From: Permianibacter aggregans
Lineage (GTDB): Bacteria; Pseudomonadota; Gammaproteobacteria; Enterobacterales; Permianibacteraceae
Assembly: GCF_009756665.1 (NCBI RefSeq)
Contig: NZ_CP037953.1
Location: 1,302,001-1,366,000, forward strand
Direction of reading: 5' to 3'
Length of the DNA stretch: 64,000 nt
Positions within the stretch are counted from its first letter, which is position 1, and every line of letters starts with the position of its first letter. The notes beneath the pieces are model-generated. The model ran no database searches. It was not told the DNA's origin and saw only the letters and a list, made by a program, of their open reading frames with translations. Shown in pieces: positions 16,590 through 25,802 of the stretch. The position numbers and the translations under genes were made by a program.

Positions 16590-17953
16590 GCAAACCACTT
16601 CCCACAATTACATTGATCGGCGCCGGTCTGGTCGGTTCGCTGTTGGCGGTTTATTTGAGTCAGCGCGGCTACACCGTGCGCGTTTTTGAAAAGCGCCCCG
16701 ACATGCGCAAAGCCTCGATCAGCGCTGGCCGCTCCATCAATCTGGCACTGGCCAATCGCGGCATTCGGCCGCTGGAAGCGATTGGTTTGATGGATGTCAT
16801 CCGTCCGATCATCATTCCGATGTTGGGGCGCGAACTGCACGATGAACAAGGCAACTTGAGTTTTTTGCCTTACGGACAACGTCCGCATGAAGTGGTCTAC
16901 TCGGTATCACGCGGCGAATTGAACAAGACCTTGATGACCGCCGCCGAGCAACGCGGCAACGTCACCATTGAGTTTAGCCAAGCGGTTGAGCATATCGATT
17001 ACCAACGGAAGACCTTAACGCTGCGAGACGAACAAAGCGGGCAAACCCGCACTGATTCATTCGATATTCTGATCGGTGCAGACGGCGGTGGCTCAGCGGT
17101 GCGGCGCACACTGGACCAGCATCTGAACAAGATGAGTCGTGAGGAAAAGCTACCGCACTCCTACAAAGAGCTGCATATCGCCGACAATGGCAAAGGCGGC
17201 TTCCGAATGAAGCGCGAAGCTTTGCATATCTGGCCACGCGATGAATACATGTTGATTGCGCTGCCGAATCCGGATGGCAGTTTCACGGTAACGCTGTTCA
17301 TGCCGGATGAAGGCGAGCACAGTTTCTCCCGTTATCAGGACAAACCAACTGTGCAGCAATTTTTCCGCGAGAAATTCCCGGATGCGCTGACCCTGATGCC
17401 GGATGCCGCCGATCAGTATTTGCAGAATCCGACCGGTTTTCTCGGCACTGTTTATTGCGATCATTGGCATCTTGATGATCACACGCTGCTGATTGGTGAT
17501 GCTGCCCATGCCATCGTGCCATTCCACGGTCAGGGCATGAATTGTGGCTTTGAGGATTGCTTCGATTTGAATGCGCTGCTGGACCAATATCAGGATGACT
17601 GGTCACAGGTAATGCCAGCATTCCAGCGCCTGCGTAAACCGAATGGCGACGCCATCGCCCAGATGGCATTGGAAAACTATATCGAGATGCGCCACTCGGT
17701 TAATGATCCAAAGTTCCAGTTGAAAAAGCAGGTGGCGTTCGCACTGGAAAATCGGATTCCGAATACGTTTATTCCGCGCTATTCGATGGTCATGTTTCAC
17801 CATATTCCGTATGTCGAGGCCTTGCGTCGTGGTGTCGTGCAAGCCGACGTTCTCGACGAGCTGTGCCAATCGGCAACGCGCCTAGACGAGGTTAATCTGG
17901 AGCAGGGTGTGGAATGGGCAAGAGCGCGACTGTCACCAGTCACTATCGAATAA
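16586..17953 (+). CDS. kmo: Kynurenine 3-monooxygenase
   Basis: A 455-residue FAD-dependent aromatic hydroxylase that uses NADPH and O2 to make 3-hydroxykynurenine. The Rossmann motif TLIGAGLVGSLLA is at about residues 8-20. The second FAD motif DILIGADGGGSAVR and the LIGDAAHAIVPFHGQGMNCGFEDC segment are intact. A C-terminal helical part with FIPRYSMVMFH is typical of KMO. It is the last gene of the operon. The next gene is convergent 4 bp away, and I see no strong terminator. Confidence 0.97.
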   Translation: MSKPLPTITLIGAGLVGSLLAVYLSQRGYTVRVFEKRPDMRKASISAGRSINLALANRGIRPLEAIGLMDVIRPIIIPMLGRELHDEQGNLSFLPYGQRPHEVVYSVSRGELNKTLMTAAEQRGNVTIEFSQAVEHIDYQRKTLTLRDEQSGQTRTDSFDILIGADGGGSAVRRTLDQHLNKMSREEKLPHSYKELHIADNGKGGFRMKREALHIWPRDEYMLIALPNPDGSFTVTLFMPDEGEHSFSRYQDKPTVQQFFREKFPDALTLMPDAADQYLQNPTGFLGTVYCDHWHLDDHTLLIGDAAHAIVPFHGQGMNCGFEDCFDLNALLDQYQDDWSQVMPAFQRLRKPNGDAIAQMALENYIEMRHSVNDPKFQLKKQVAFALENRIPNTFIPRYSMVMFHHIPYVEALRRGVVQADVLDELCQSATRLDEVNLEQGVEWARARLSPVTIE

Positions 17954-17957
17954 GGTA

Positions 17958-18812
17958 TTACGGCAATAGCTGCTTCAAGACGGCGTCAGGCGCTTCCCAT
18001 TGCGGGTAGTGCCCGATGCCCGGGAGCTCAACGACATCGGCATGTTGAATCAGCTGTCGATAGCGATCGACAAGATGGCGTCCAGAAACGGGATCATCGA
18101 TACCGTTGATCAAGCGCAGCGGTATCGGACTTTTTTGCATCGCCTGCAACCAGCGATCGCGATGCACTTTTCGTTCGCGCATATACCGGATGATGGTTGG
18201 AATAACGCGTTTGCCTTGATGCAATGAAATCAGCAACCAAAAGCCGTCAATCTCTTCTGTTGTCGGCGATTGCCCAGCACCAAAGATGCGTCGAAAATTT
18301 CTTTGCAGCGTGCGCTTTTGCATCAGCTTCGCGATCAATGGACCGAGTGGTGAAAGCAATAATCGTTGCGCCAATACCGGTCGATGTGTTTCCGGAAACA
18401 ACCCGCCATTCAAAAACGTGATCGCCGAGATCTGCAGCGATGTCTGCCTGGCCATCATTCGGGCCAATAGTTCCTGGGCAACGCTGTCGCCAAAATCATG
18501 TGCCAATATGCGGCATTCGGTAATACCCAACTCGCTACACAGTTTCTCGATCAGATCGGCTTGTTCAACGATCGTATAGCGATGCGGATACGGCTTGTCG
18601 GAAAACCCGAAGCCGAGAAAATCCATTGCCAGCACTTGATAACGCGTTGTCAGCTCCGGCCAAAGCGCTTGCCAATCCCAGGACGAGGTTGGAAAGCCGT
18701 GTAGAAGCAGCAGCGACGGCCCCTGCCCTTGCAGCCAATAGCTGAGCCGGAATCGGTTGATCACCAGATGTTGCTGACGATTGCGCCAATCTGCCAAGAT
18801 TATTCGAATCAT
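17958..18812 (-). CDS. Alpha/beta hydrolase of the MEST/PEG1-like group
   Basis: A 284-residue alpha/beta hydrolase. HGFPTSSWDW gives the oxyanion region. The nucleophile elbow reads AHDFGDSVAQELL, so the nucleophile would be Asp, as in haloalkane dehalogenases and epoxide hydrolases. DFLGFGFSDKPYPHRYTI, NGGLFPETHRP and GIGHYPQWE closely resemble vertebrate MEST, whose substrate is unsettled. The ATG at 18812 (with GAGG upstream) is preferred; a TTG at 18851 abuts the upstream stop. It probably forms a two-gene unit with the DUF1444-like gene. Function unknown. Confidence 0.75.
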   Translation of the reverse strand: MIRIILADWRNRQQHLVINRFRLSYWLQGQGPSLLLLHGFPTSSWDWQALWPELTTRYQVLAMDFLGFGFSDKPYPHRYTIVEQADLIEKLCSELGITECRILAHDFGDSVAQELLARMMARQTSLQISAITFLNGGLFPETHRPVLAQRLLLSPLGPLIAKLMQKRTLQRNFRRIFGAGQSPTTEEIDGFWLLISLHQGKRVIPTIIRYMRERKVHRDRWLQAMQKSPIPLRLINGIDDPVSGRHLVDRYRQLIQHADVVELPGIGHYPQWEAPDAVLKQLLP

Positions 18813-18851
18813 TGTTCCAAAGACCTCAGCCAACCGGATGGAGATTCGCAA

Positions 18852-19397
18852 TCAGACGACGATGGTATCGTCACCAAATTCCTGCCAACGGGCATTGCGA
18901 CGAACGTAGATACGTTTGCTCAATTTCTGATCGCCAGAACCAGCCATCGAGCGAATGGCGGCGCGCAAAGCAATGATGCCGCGTGTGGATTTTGAACCGG
19001 TAAACAAAATGCAGGCTTGAGCCGGAATGGCAACCAGCAGTTCGCCTTCGACATCGTTCTGTATACTTTCCCAGAACTGATCGAGCACCATCAGGCAGGC
19101 TTCATCCTGGCCATTGGCGCGCAGTAAGAACGCCGGACCGCGTCCGACCCGTTCGACTTTACCCAGCCTTGCCTGCAGATTTTTCAGCGCTTCCAGCAAC
19201 AGTTCGTATTTTTCCAGGCCAAGCTTTTCCAATACGTCGGCGTTGACGAATACTCGTCCGCCCGGCGCTTCGACATAGTAAATCAGCGACAGATCGACGG
19301 CGAAGCGATCACTGATCGCATCATCCGGCACAAACGATGGCACCTGCTCATGCGCACAGACCATCGGAAACACGGCTGATTTATCATATTTTGCCAT
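18852..19397 (-). CDS. DUF1444/YtpQ-like hypothetical protein
   Basis: A 181-residue cytoplasmic protein. The pattern of a valine-rich strand (LSLIYYVEAPGGRVFVNADVLEKLG), a helix with ALKNLQARL, and LMVLDQFWESI is like the YtpQ/DUF1444 family, whose function is not established. The ATG at 19397 has AGAGG 9 nt upstream. The MEST-like hydrolase lies just downstream on the same strand. The assignment is from pattern only. Confidence 0.55.
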   Translation of the reverse strand: MAKYDKSAVFPMVCAHEQVPSFVPDDAISDRFAVDLSLIYYVEAPGGRVFVNADVLEKLGLEKYELLLEALKNLQARLGKVERVGRGPAFLLRANGQDEACLMVLDQFWESIQNDVEGELLVAIPAQACILFTGSKSTRGIIALRAAIRSMAGSGDQKLSKRIYVRRNARWQEFGDDTIVV

Positions 19398-19517
19398 CGC
19401 TGGAACCTCTGCAGCCAATCACGGCAGCAATCCTGATGGCGCCGGGCACCATCGTGGTTTGATCATGACAACAATAGTGCAGTCTGAACGCCGGATCGAC
19501 AAGTGTTTTATCAAGCG

Positions 19518-19544
19518 CAAAAACGCCAGTACTAAACTGGCGTT
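19518..19544 (-). terminator. Terminator downstream of cydB
   Basis: On the minus strand AACGCCAGT, loop TTAGT, ACTGGCGTT followed by TTT. The 9-bp stem is perfect, 26 bp after the cydB stop. Confidence 0.8.
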
Positions 19545-19569
19545 CTTGTTGATGCGAAGTGATGCGGTT

Positions 19570-20568
19570 TCAACCGTATTGCAGCTCCTGCGCTTTACCG
19601 GTAAATACCCGATACGAAAATATCGTATAGCCAATAATCATCGGCAAGGTAATCGCCGTGCCCCAGAGTATGAACACCAGTGAGTCATCGGCACTGGCCG
19701 CTTGCCAGATGGTCATTTGATCCATAATTACATAAGGAAAAATGCTGTAAGCCAAACCGAACGCACTCCATAACATGGCAATGGCGATCAGCGCGAACGG
19801 CAAATGTCTCAGCTTGTGTTTTACCCGCGAGGAATTCAGGATTACCCGTGCGGCGATCAACGTGGCGATAGTCATCAGCGGAATCGGCAGTAACGACAGA
19901 AATTCCGGCATACGAAACCAACGCTCGGCCACCGTTGCGCTGGCCAGCGGTGTCGCAATACTGATCAGAAAAATGCCCAGCACGAGCAACGGCCAGGCCC
20001 ATTTTGCCCAGCGAATGGCGCGTTGCTGCAATTCATTTTCCGATTTGATGATCAGCCAGCAAGCACCGAGCATCAGATACGCCGCCGGCAACGCCAAGGC
20101 AATCAACAATGAAAACGCCGTGTAGATCCAGCCTTGTTGAAAGCCGGTGATATAACTGCCAAGCATCCAGCCTTGAGCGACACTGGCGATCAAGCTGCCG
20201 GCAAAAAACGCGCGATTCCAGCGCTGCTTATTGTCGGCATGCACTTTCACCCGAAAATCAAACGCAACACCGCGCAGAACCAATCCGAGCAACATGATGG
20301 TTACTGGTAGATACAACGACGTCAGCACAATGCCATGCGCTTTCGGAAACGCAATCAGCAGCAAGCCGACACCGAGAACCAGCCAGGTTTCATTGGCATC
20401 CCAGAACGGTCCGATGGCAGCGACCATCCGGTCCTTTTCCTGCTCGGAGCCAAACGGCAACAACATGCCAACGCCGAGATCAAAACCATCCAATGTCACG
20501 TACACCAGCAACGCCAAGCCCATCAGACACATGAAGATAACGGGCAATATGCTTTGTTCACCAATCAT
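19570..20568 (-). CDS. cydB: Cytochrome bd-type quinol oxidase subunit II
   Basis: A 332-residue membrane subunit with about eight to nine hydrophobic helices, starting LPVIFMCLMGLALLVYVTLDGFDLG. The FDLGVGML and FWDANETWLVLGVG segments are diagnostic of CydB/CioB. With subunit I it oxidises quinol and reduces oxygen to water at the inner membrane. The start ATG overlaps the cydA stop by 4 nt. By the type of its partner it is better thought of as cioB. No small CydX-like ORF is visible after it. Confidence 0.95.
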   Translation of the reverse strand: MIGEQSILPVIFMCLMGLALLVYVTLDGFDLGVGMLLPFGSEQEKDRMVAAIGPFWDANETWLVLGVGLLLIAFPKAHGIVLTSLYLPVTIMLLGLVLRGVAFDFRVKVHADNKQRWNRAFFAGSLIASVAQGWMLGSYITGFQQGWIYTAFSLLIALALPAAYLMLGACWLIIKSENELQQRAIRWAKWAWPLLVLGIFLISIATPLASATVAERWFRMPEFLSLLPIPLMTIATLIAARVILNSSRVKHKLRHLPFALIAIAMLWSAFGLAYSIFPYVIMDQMTIWQAASADDSLVFILWGTAITLPMIIGYTIFSYRVFTGKAQELQYG

Positions 20569-21929
20569 GATTTCACCTCAGACAACGACCAGCTTCCCGG
20601 TTCATCCTGCTCGGATGATTGACGTTCGCCGGCTTTCAACATCAAGCGCATCAACACCGTGACGTAAGCAAATAACAGAAAACCGTACACCAGACCATAA
20701 GCCGTCAAACTGAACACAATCTTGCCCGGCACGATGTTGGCGGCCATATCAGCGGTTTTGACCAGGCCGTGGATCAGATACGGTTGCCGACCAATTTCGG
20801 TGACATACCAACCGGCCAAGGTTGCCAGCCAACCGGAAAAGGTCATCGCCATCAGCACGCGCAAAAAAAGTTTTGGTAGTTCACCGATCTGCCATTGCCG
20901 CCTTTTCAAAAACCAGACGCCACCCCAACTGACCAGCAACATCAGCAAGCCGGTTCCCACCATGATGCGAAAGCCCCAGAACACCGGCGCCACTGGTGGA
21001 TGCTCACCTTTGAACTCATTCAATCCGCGGATTTCAGCGTCGATATCGTGCTTCAGAATGAAGCTGGCGCCGCCAGGAATACCGATGGCCCAATCATTAC
21101 TGCGCGTTTGTTCATTTGGCCAGGCAAACAACAAAAGCGGTGCCTGGGTTTGCGTTTGCCAAATGCCTTCCATCGCCGCGACTTTTTGTGGCTGATGTTT
21201 CAGCGTGTTGAGCCCGTGCAAATCACCGACGAAAATCTGCACGGGGATCAACATCGCGGCGATGAACAAACCGGTTCGTAAGGTTTTTCCGGTTGCCGGC
21301 GTACGCACATTGCGCCAGAGTTGATACGCGCTGAAACCCGCCATCAGAAAGCCGACCGTCAATCCACTGGCCAGCATCATGTGCGCCAAACGATAAGGGA
21401 ACGACGGATTGAAAATAATCGCCCACCAATCCTTGACGAAGAACTCGCCGTTGACAATTTCGTAACCGACCGGCGTTTGCATCCATGAGTTCAGGCTCAA
21501 GATCCAGAACGCCGAAAACGACGTGCCGATGGCAACCATTGCCGTGGCAAACAAGTGCACGCGCTCTGACACACGGTTGTGCCCGAACAGCATGATGCCG
21601 AGAAAAGAGGCTTCCAGAAAAAACGCCGTCAGCACTTCATAACCGAGCAATGGTCCTGCAATATTACCGGCTCTTTCCATAAAGCCTGGCCAGTTGGTGC
21701 CAAACTGAAAGCTCATCGGGATGCCCGATACAACACCGATAGCAAAACTCAAGGCAAAAACCTTCGTCCACAGTTTGTAAGCCTTTAGCCAACCTTCATC
21801 GCGCGAGCGAATCCAGCGCCAGCGAAAATACAGCAGTACCCAGGCCAGCGCGATCGTGATGGTCGGAAACAGAATGTGAAAACTGATATTCAGGGCGAAT
21901 TGCATCCGCGCCAGTAACAACGCATCCAT
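20565..21929 (-). CDS. cydA: Cytochrome bd-type quinol oxidase subunit I, CIO type
   Basis: A 454-residue membrane subunit. MQFALNISFHILFP holds the N-terminal heme histidine, and GWYVTEIGRQPYLI is the conserved C-terminal block. At 454 residues it lacks the long Q-loop of E. coli CydA (522 residues), which marks the short-loop, cyanide-insensitive (CioA) type. Such oxidases support respiration under low oxygen, cyanide or sulfide. The ATG at 21929 has GGAG upstream. A 10-bp perfect inverted repeat lies 49-93 bp upstream, and a GbsR/MarR-like gene lies beyond. Confidence 0.95.
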   Translation of the reverse strand: MDALLLARMQFALNISFHILFPTITIALAWVLLYFRWRWIRSRDEGWLKAYKLWTKVFALSFAIGVVSGIPMSFQFGTNWPGFMERAGNIAGPLLGYEVLTAFFLEASFLGIMLFGHNRVSERVHLFATAMVAIGTSFSAFWILSLNSWMQTPVGYEIVNGEFFVKDWWAIIFNPSFPYRLAHMMLASGLTVGFLMAGFSAYQLWRNVRTPATGKTLRTGLFIAAMLIPVQIFVGDLHGLNTLKHQPQKVAAMEGIWQTQTQAPLLLFAWPNEQTRSNDWAIGIPGGASFILKHDIDAEIRGLNEFKGEHPPVAPVFWGFRIMVGTGLLMLLVSWGGVWFLKRRQWQIGELPKLFLRVLMAMTFSGWLATLAGWYVTEIGRQPYLIHGLVKTADMAANIVPGKIVFSLTAYGLVYGFLLFAYVTVLMRLMLKAGERQSSEQDEPGSWSLSEVKS

Positions 21930-21977
21930 TGACTTCTCCAACAGATTATTTAAAAAGAATTAGTGCAATCGTCTGCG

Positions 21978-22022
21978 CGTTATAGATGGCGACGCTGTTT
22001 GAGGTAGTAATGATCTATAACG
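21978..22022. repeat. Perfect 10-bp inverted repeat upstream of cydA
   Basis: CGTTATAGAT (21978-21987) and ATCTATAACG (22013-22022) are perfect inverse copies, 35 bp centre to centre. They lie between the regulator's 3' end and cydA. They could be paired operator half-sites for looping or a large hairpin in the leader. Neither half resembles the CTGAA sites in front of the regulator gene. Confidence 0.5.
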
Positions 22023-22104
22023 AGGGGGCTTGAAAACCAAAACCGCAATGAAGATGCCTGTCCTTGTGCAAAACAACCCAACAAAAATGGCATCATGCGC
22101 TCCG

Positions 22105-22653
22105 CTAACTACCAGAAGAACGGCCCTTGGCCAGCGCCAACAGCTTTTGTACCTTGGCGCCCATTTTCAGCAACTGCATCAAGGTCTTCGAATCCATTTG
22201 CTGCACATCATCGAACCACTTCGACAACATTTCGATCAGCTCGTACATGCCGCGCATTTTTTCCTGGGCGATTTTGTCGGCGTCGTTACGCGGGTTTTCC
22301 AGCATCGCATGACGCAGCATCGATAATGTCGGTTCGATTTCGCGCCGGCGCCGCTCCTCGGCCAGCGTCCGGAACACTTCCCAGGCATCGGAGGGTGCTT
22401 CGAAATACTCGCGCCGGTCACCCGGAAAATGGGTCAGCTTCACCAGCCGCCAGGCTTGCAGCTCTTTCAGGCCCATCGAGACATTGGAGCGGGAAAATGA
22501 TAATTGCTCGGCCAGGTAATCGGCATGGACAGGCTCGGCACTGACGAAAATCAGGGCATAGATTTGCCCAACGGTGCGGTTGATACCCCAGCGGCTGCCC
22601 ATTTCACCGAAATGGGTGACAAACTCGCGGACCAGCGGTGACAGACGCTCCAC
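22105..22653 (-). CDS. GbsR/MarR-family transcriptional regulator
   Basis: A 182-residue winged-helix regulator. FGEMGSRWGINRTVGQIYALIFVS is the GbsR-family opening, followed by LSFSRSNVSMGLKELQ (recognition helix region) and a C-terminal helical dimerisation part. GTG at 22653 has GGAG six nucleotides upstream and is chosen over TTG at 22671. It is upstream of cydAB on the same strand, so it likely controls the oxidase (inference from position). Two CTGAA-type inverted repeats lie just upstream of its own gene, suggesting autoregulation. Confidence 0.85.
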   Translation of the reverse strand: MERLSPLVREFVTHFGEMGSRWGINRTVGQIYALIFVSAEPVHADYLAEQLSFSRSNVSMGLKELQAWRLVKLTHFPGDRREYFEAPSDAWEVFRTLAEERRRREIEPTLSMLRHAMLENPRNDADKIAQEKMRGMYELIEMLSKWFDDVQQMDSKTLMQLLKMGAKVQKLLALAKGRSSGS

Positions 22654-22695
22654 GTACGGCTCCAGCAACAATCATTGACCACGGTCAAGATTATA

Positions 22696-22725
22696 CTGAA
22701 TTTTCAGAAAATACTGAAACTTTAG
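22696..22725. promoter_or_regulatory. Tandem CTGAA-N2-TTCAG operator candidates
   Basis: CTGAA-TT-TTCAG at 22696-22707 is a perfect inverted repeat. CTGAA-AC-TTTAG at 22714-22725 is a copy with one mismatch, 18 bp centre to centre. They lie about 45-70 bp upstream of the GbsR-like start in an AT-rich promoter-like stretch. Probable autoregulatory sites. Confidence 0.5.
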
Positions 22726-22754
22726 AAATGAATTTTTGGGGTGGCTGCCCGGTA

Positions 22755-24596
22755 CTAGCCGGGCAGCAGCCTCACCGCCCCTTTATCGGCACTGCTGGCC
22801 ATCAGCGCGTAAGCCCGCAAAGCGTAGCTTATTTGGCGCTGGCGATTCACCGGCGTAAAAGCTTGCGCGCCGCGTTGCTGCTGGCGTTCATGTCGCGCCT
22901 TTAGCGTTTCATCGCTGATGTCCAACTGTAGCCGACGGGTGGGAATGTCAATCACGATGCGGTCGCCTTCTTCAATTAGGGCAATGGCGCCAGCGCTGGC
23001 CGCTTCCGGTGAAATATGGCCTATCGATAAACCAGACGTGCCGCCAGAAAAACGGCCATCGGTAATCAACGCGCAGGATTTGCCCAAGCCCTTCGCTTTC
23101 AGATAGCTGGTGGGATAAAGCATTTCCTGCATACCAGGCCCACCTTTGGGACCTTCGTAACGAATGACCACACAATCGCCGGCGACGATCTGATCTGCAA
23201 GAATCGCCTCAACGGCAGCATCTTGCGATTCGAATACCCGTGCGCGGCCATTGAATTGCAAACAGCTTTGATCGACACCGGCGGTTTTAACAATGCAACC
23301 ATCCGGCGCAATATTGCCGAACAACACCGCCAAACCGCCGTCCTGACTGTAGGCATGCTCGCGCGAACGAATGCAGCCTTGTTTTCGGTCATCATCCACC
23401 GTTGGCCAACGCTCGCTCTGACTGCAAGCCTGCACCGTGCGTCGACCGCCGGGAGCTGCTTTGAAAAACTGCAAAACCGCTTGGTCGTTCGTTTGCGCGA
23501 TATCCCACTTTGCAATCGCCTCTGCCTGAGTCGACGCATGGACAGTGCCCGCTTCCCCCTGCAACAAACCAGCGCGCTGCAACTCACCAAGAATCGCGTA
23601 GACACCACCGGCGCGATGCACATCTTCAATATGGTACTGCTGCGTGCTCGGCGCCACTTTACATAAATGCGGTACAACACGACTCAAGCGATCAATATCC
23701 TGCATCGTGAACGGCACACCCGCTTCGTGCGCCGCCGCCAGCAAATGCAATACGGTATTCGTTGATCCGCCCATCGCGATATCCAGCGTCATCGCGTTCT
23801 CAAATGCCTGCAACGAGGCAATCGCACGCGGCAACACCCGCTCATTATTTTTCTCATAATATTCACGCGCCAACTCGACAATCCGAGCCGAGGCACGCGC
23901 AAACAATTGCTTACGATCGGCATGCGTTGCCAATACCGTGCCGTTGCCTGGTAATGCCAAACCGAGCGCTTCGACCAAACAGTTCATCGAATTGGCCGTG
24001 AACATACCCGAGCAAGAACCGCAGGTCGGGCAGGCATTGTGCTCAGTATCTTCGACTTCCTGATCGGAAACCGAGGCGTCAGCGGCGCTGACCATGGCGT
24101 CGACCAAATCGAGCTTGATCAGATTGTCACCACGCTTGACCTTGCCCGCCTCCATCGGCCCGCCGGAAACAAAAATCACCGGAATATTCAGCCGCAGCGC
24201 CGCCATCAACATTCCCGGCGTGATCTTGTCGCAATTGGAAATACAGATCATCGCGTCAACGCAATGCGCGTTCACCACATACTCGACTGAATCGGCAATC
24301 AACTCGCGTGACGGCAAGCTGTACAACATGCCGTCATGGCCCATCGCAATACCATCGTCAATAGCGATGGTATTGAACTCACGCGGCACACCACCGGCAT
24401 CACGCACCGCTGCCGATACCCACTCACCGACTTCCTTCAAATGCACATGACCCGGCACAAACTGCGTATAGGAGTTGACTACCGCGATCAGTGGTTTATG
24501 AAAGTCGTTTTCCGACAAACCGGTCGCGCGCCAGAGCGCACGGGCTCCGGCCATATTGCGACCTGCGAAAGTGGTTTTTGAGCGGTATTGCGGCAT
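22755..24596 (-). CDS. ilvD: Dihydroxy-acid dehydratase IlvD
   Basis: A 613-residue iron-sulfur dehydratase of valine, isoleucine and leucine biosynthesis. The cluster and substrate segments are intact: [30 protein letters not shown], and the C-terminal [19 protein letters not shown]. The ATG at 24596 is followed directly by [21 protein letters not shown] in the family's usual way. It lies 240 bp after ilvE, with a REP pair in the gap, so it may be read from the ilv operon or from its own promoter. Confidence 0.97.
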   Translation of the reverse strand: MPQYRSKTTFAGRNMAGARALWRATGLSENDFHKPLIAVVNSYTQFVPGHVHLKEVGEWVSAAVRDAGGVPREFNTIAIDDGIAMGHDGMLYSLPSRELIADSVEYVVNAHCVDAMICISNCDKITPGMLMAALRLNIPVIFVSGGPMEAGKVKRGDNLIKLDLVDAMVSAADASVSDQEVEDTEHNACPTCGSCSGMFTANSMNCLVEALGLALPGNGTVLATHADRKQLFARASARIVELAREYYEKNNERVLPRAIASLQAFENAMTLDIAMGGSTNTVLHLLAAAHEAGVPFTMQDIDRLSRVVPHLCKVAPSTQQYHIEDVHRAGGVYAILGELQRAGLLQGEAGTVHASTQAEAIAKWDIAQTNDQAVLQFFKAAPGGRRTVQACSQSERWPTVDDDRKQGCIRSREHAYSQDGGLAVLFGNIAPDGCIVKTAGVDQSCLQFNGRARVFESQDAAVEAILADQIVAGDCVVIRYEGPKGGPGMQEMLYPTSYLKAKGLGKSCALITDGRFSGGTSGLSIGHISPEAASAGAIALIEEGDRIVIDIPTRRLQLDISDETLKARHERQQQRGAQAFTPVNRQRQISYALRAYALMASSADKGAVRLLPG

Positions 24597-24683
24597 AGCG
24601 TTTTCCAAATCAGTTTTTATCGTTGCGTTACTGGATTTCCCTTTGCGCCAGCCGATGCTTGCCTATCCAGTTCCGTCCAAGTA

Positions 24684-24748
24684 GTAGGTCCGAACTTATC
24701 CGGACAATCCCGAACCACGATCGGTGTGCGAATGAATTCGCAGCTACC
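24684..24748. repeat. Paired inverted REP element (copy A)
   Basis: The left REP is GTAG then a GTCCG/CGGAC hairpin (24684-24705). The right REP, on the other strand, is GTAG then a TGCGAAT/ATTCGCA hairpin (24727-24747). It lies between ilvE and ilvD. Copies B and C are at 51694 and 63078. Confidence 0.65.
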
Positions 24749-24836
24749 TTATCTGTCCAGCTCCGCTTGATAGTCGCCGGAGCGAGACCCGGCAAACCAT
24801 TAAAAGCACAATGAATTTCGCCGCAAATCTACGAAA

Positions 24837-25802
24837 CTAAGCATAAATCGCCCGTACCTGCGCCGAAGTCGGATTCTCCACCGGCTCCAACCACCCATGC
24901 GTATCCGCCGTCTCGCCAGTAAACAAGCCAAAAAACTTCTTCTGAATCGCATGCGTTACCGGACCGCGCGCACCACTACCAACCTTCATGCTATCAACCG
25001 ACCGCACCGGCACGATTTCCGAAGCGGTGCCACACAGGAAAATCTCATCAGCAACGTACAGAGCTTCACGCGCAATGCTCTGCTCGATCACCTCATAGCC
25101 CAATTGCTTGGCCAACACGATCACCGCATCACGAGTCAAACCTGGCAGAATCGAAGCAGTCAATGGCGGCGTATACAGCTTCTTCTTTTTCACCAGAAAA
25201 ATGTTCTGACCAGCGCCTTCCGACACCATGTTCTGGGCATCCAGCGCAATCCCTTCAGCATAACCATGACGACGCGCTTCGCGTGCAATCAGCGCTGACG
25301 ACAGATAATTACCGCCCGCTTTGGCACCTGTTGGCATGGTATTGGGCGCCAGCCGATGCCAGGACGAAACGCCAACATCAACACCACGCTCTTGCGTGCC
25401 TTCGCCAAGGTAAGCGCCCCACTCGAACGCAGCAATCGCGACGTCGACCGGCGTTTCCGGTCCCGGCACAATGCCGATACCGCCATAACCGAAATACGCC
25501 ACCGGACGCAGATAAGCCTGTTTCAGATTATTGGTGCGAACAATCTCTTTGCAGGCGTTGATGATGTCTTCTTTGCTGTACGGAATTTCCATGCGGTAAA
25601 TGCGCGCCGAATCAAACAGGCGATCGATATGTTCGGTCAAACGAAAAACAGCTGTGCCCGCCGGCGTATCGTAAGCGCGAATGCCTTCGAATACTGACGA
25701 GCCATAATGCAGCGCGTGCGTCAGCACATGGGTAGTGGCTTCAAACCATGGCCGTATTTGGCCGTTGAACCAGATTTTCTCAGGCGGCGTTAATGCGGCC
25801 AT
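24837..25802 (-). CDS. ilvE: Branched-chain amino acid aminotransferase IlvE
   Basis: A 321-residue fold-type IV PLP aminotransferase performing the last step of valine, leucine and isoleucine synthesis. THVLTHALHYGSSVFEGIRAY near the start, GAKAGGNYLSSALIAREA and SEGAGQNIFLV are family marks, and the PLP lysine lies in the PTGAKAGGNY region neighbourhood or the preceding YLRP block. The start at 25802 has AAGGAG 6-7 nt upstream; the frame is open for 44 more codons but these lie inside cimA. It overlaps cimA by 23 bp. Confidence 0.96.
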   Translation of the reverse strand: MAALTPPEKIWFNGQIRPWFEATTHVLTHALHYGSSVFEGIRAYDTPAGTAVFRLTEHIDRLFDSARIYRMEIPYSKEDIINACKEIVRTNNLKQAYLRPVAYFGYGGIGIVPGPETPVDVAIAAFEWGAYLGEGTQERGVDVGVSSWHRLAPNTMPTGAKAGGNYLSSALIAREARRHGYAEGIALDAQNMVSEGAGQNIFLVKKKKLYTPPLTASILPGLTRDAVIVLAKQLGYEVIEQSIAREALYVADEIFLCGTASEIVPVRSVDSMKVGSGARGPVTHAIQKKFFGLFTGETADTHGWLEPVENPTSAQVRAIYA

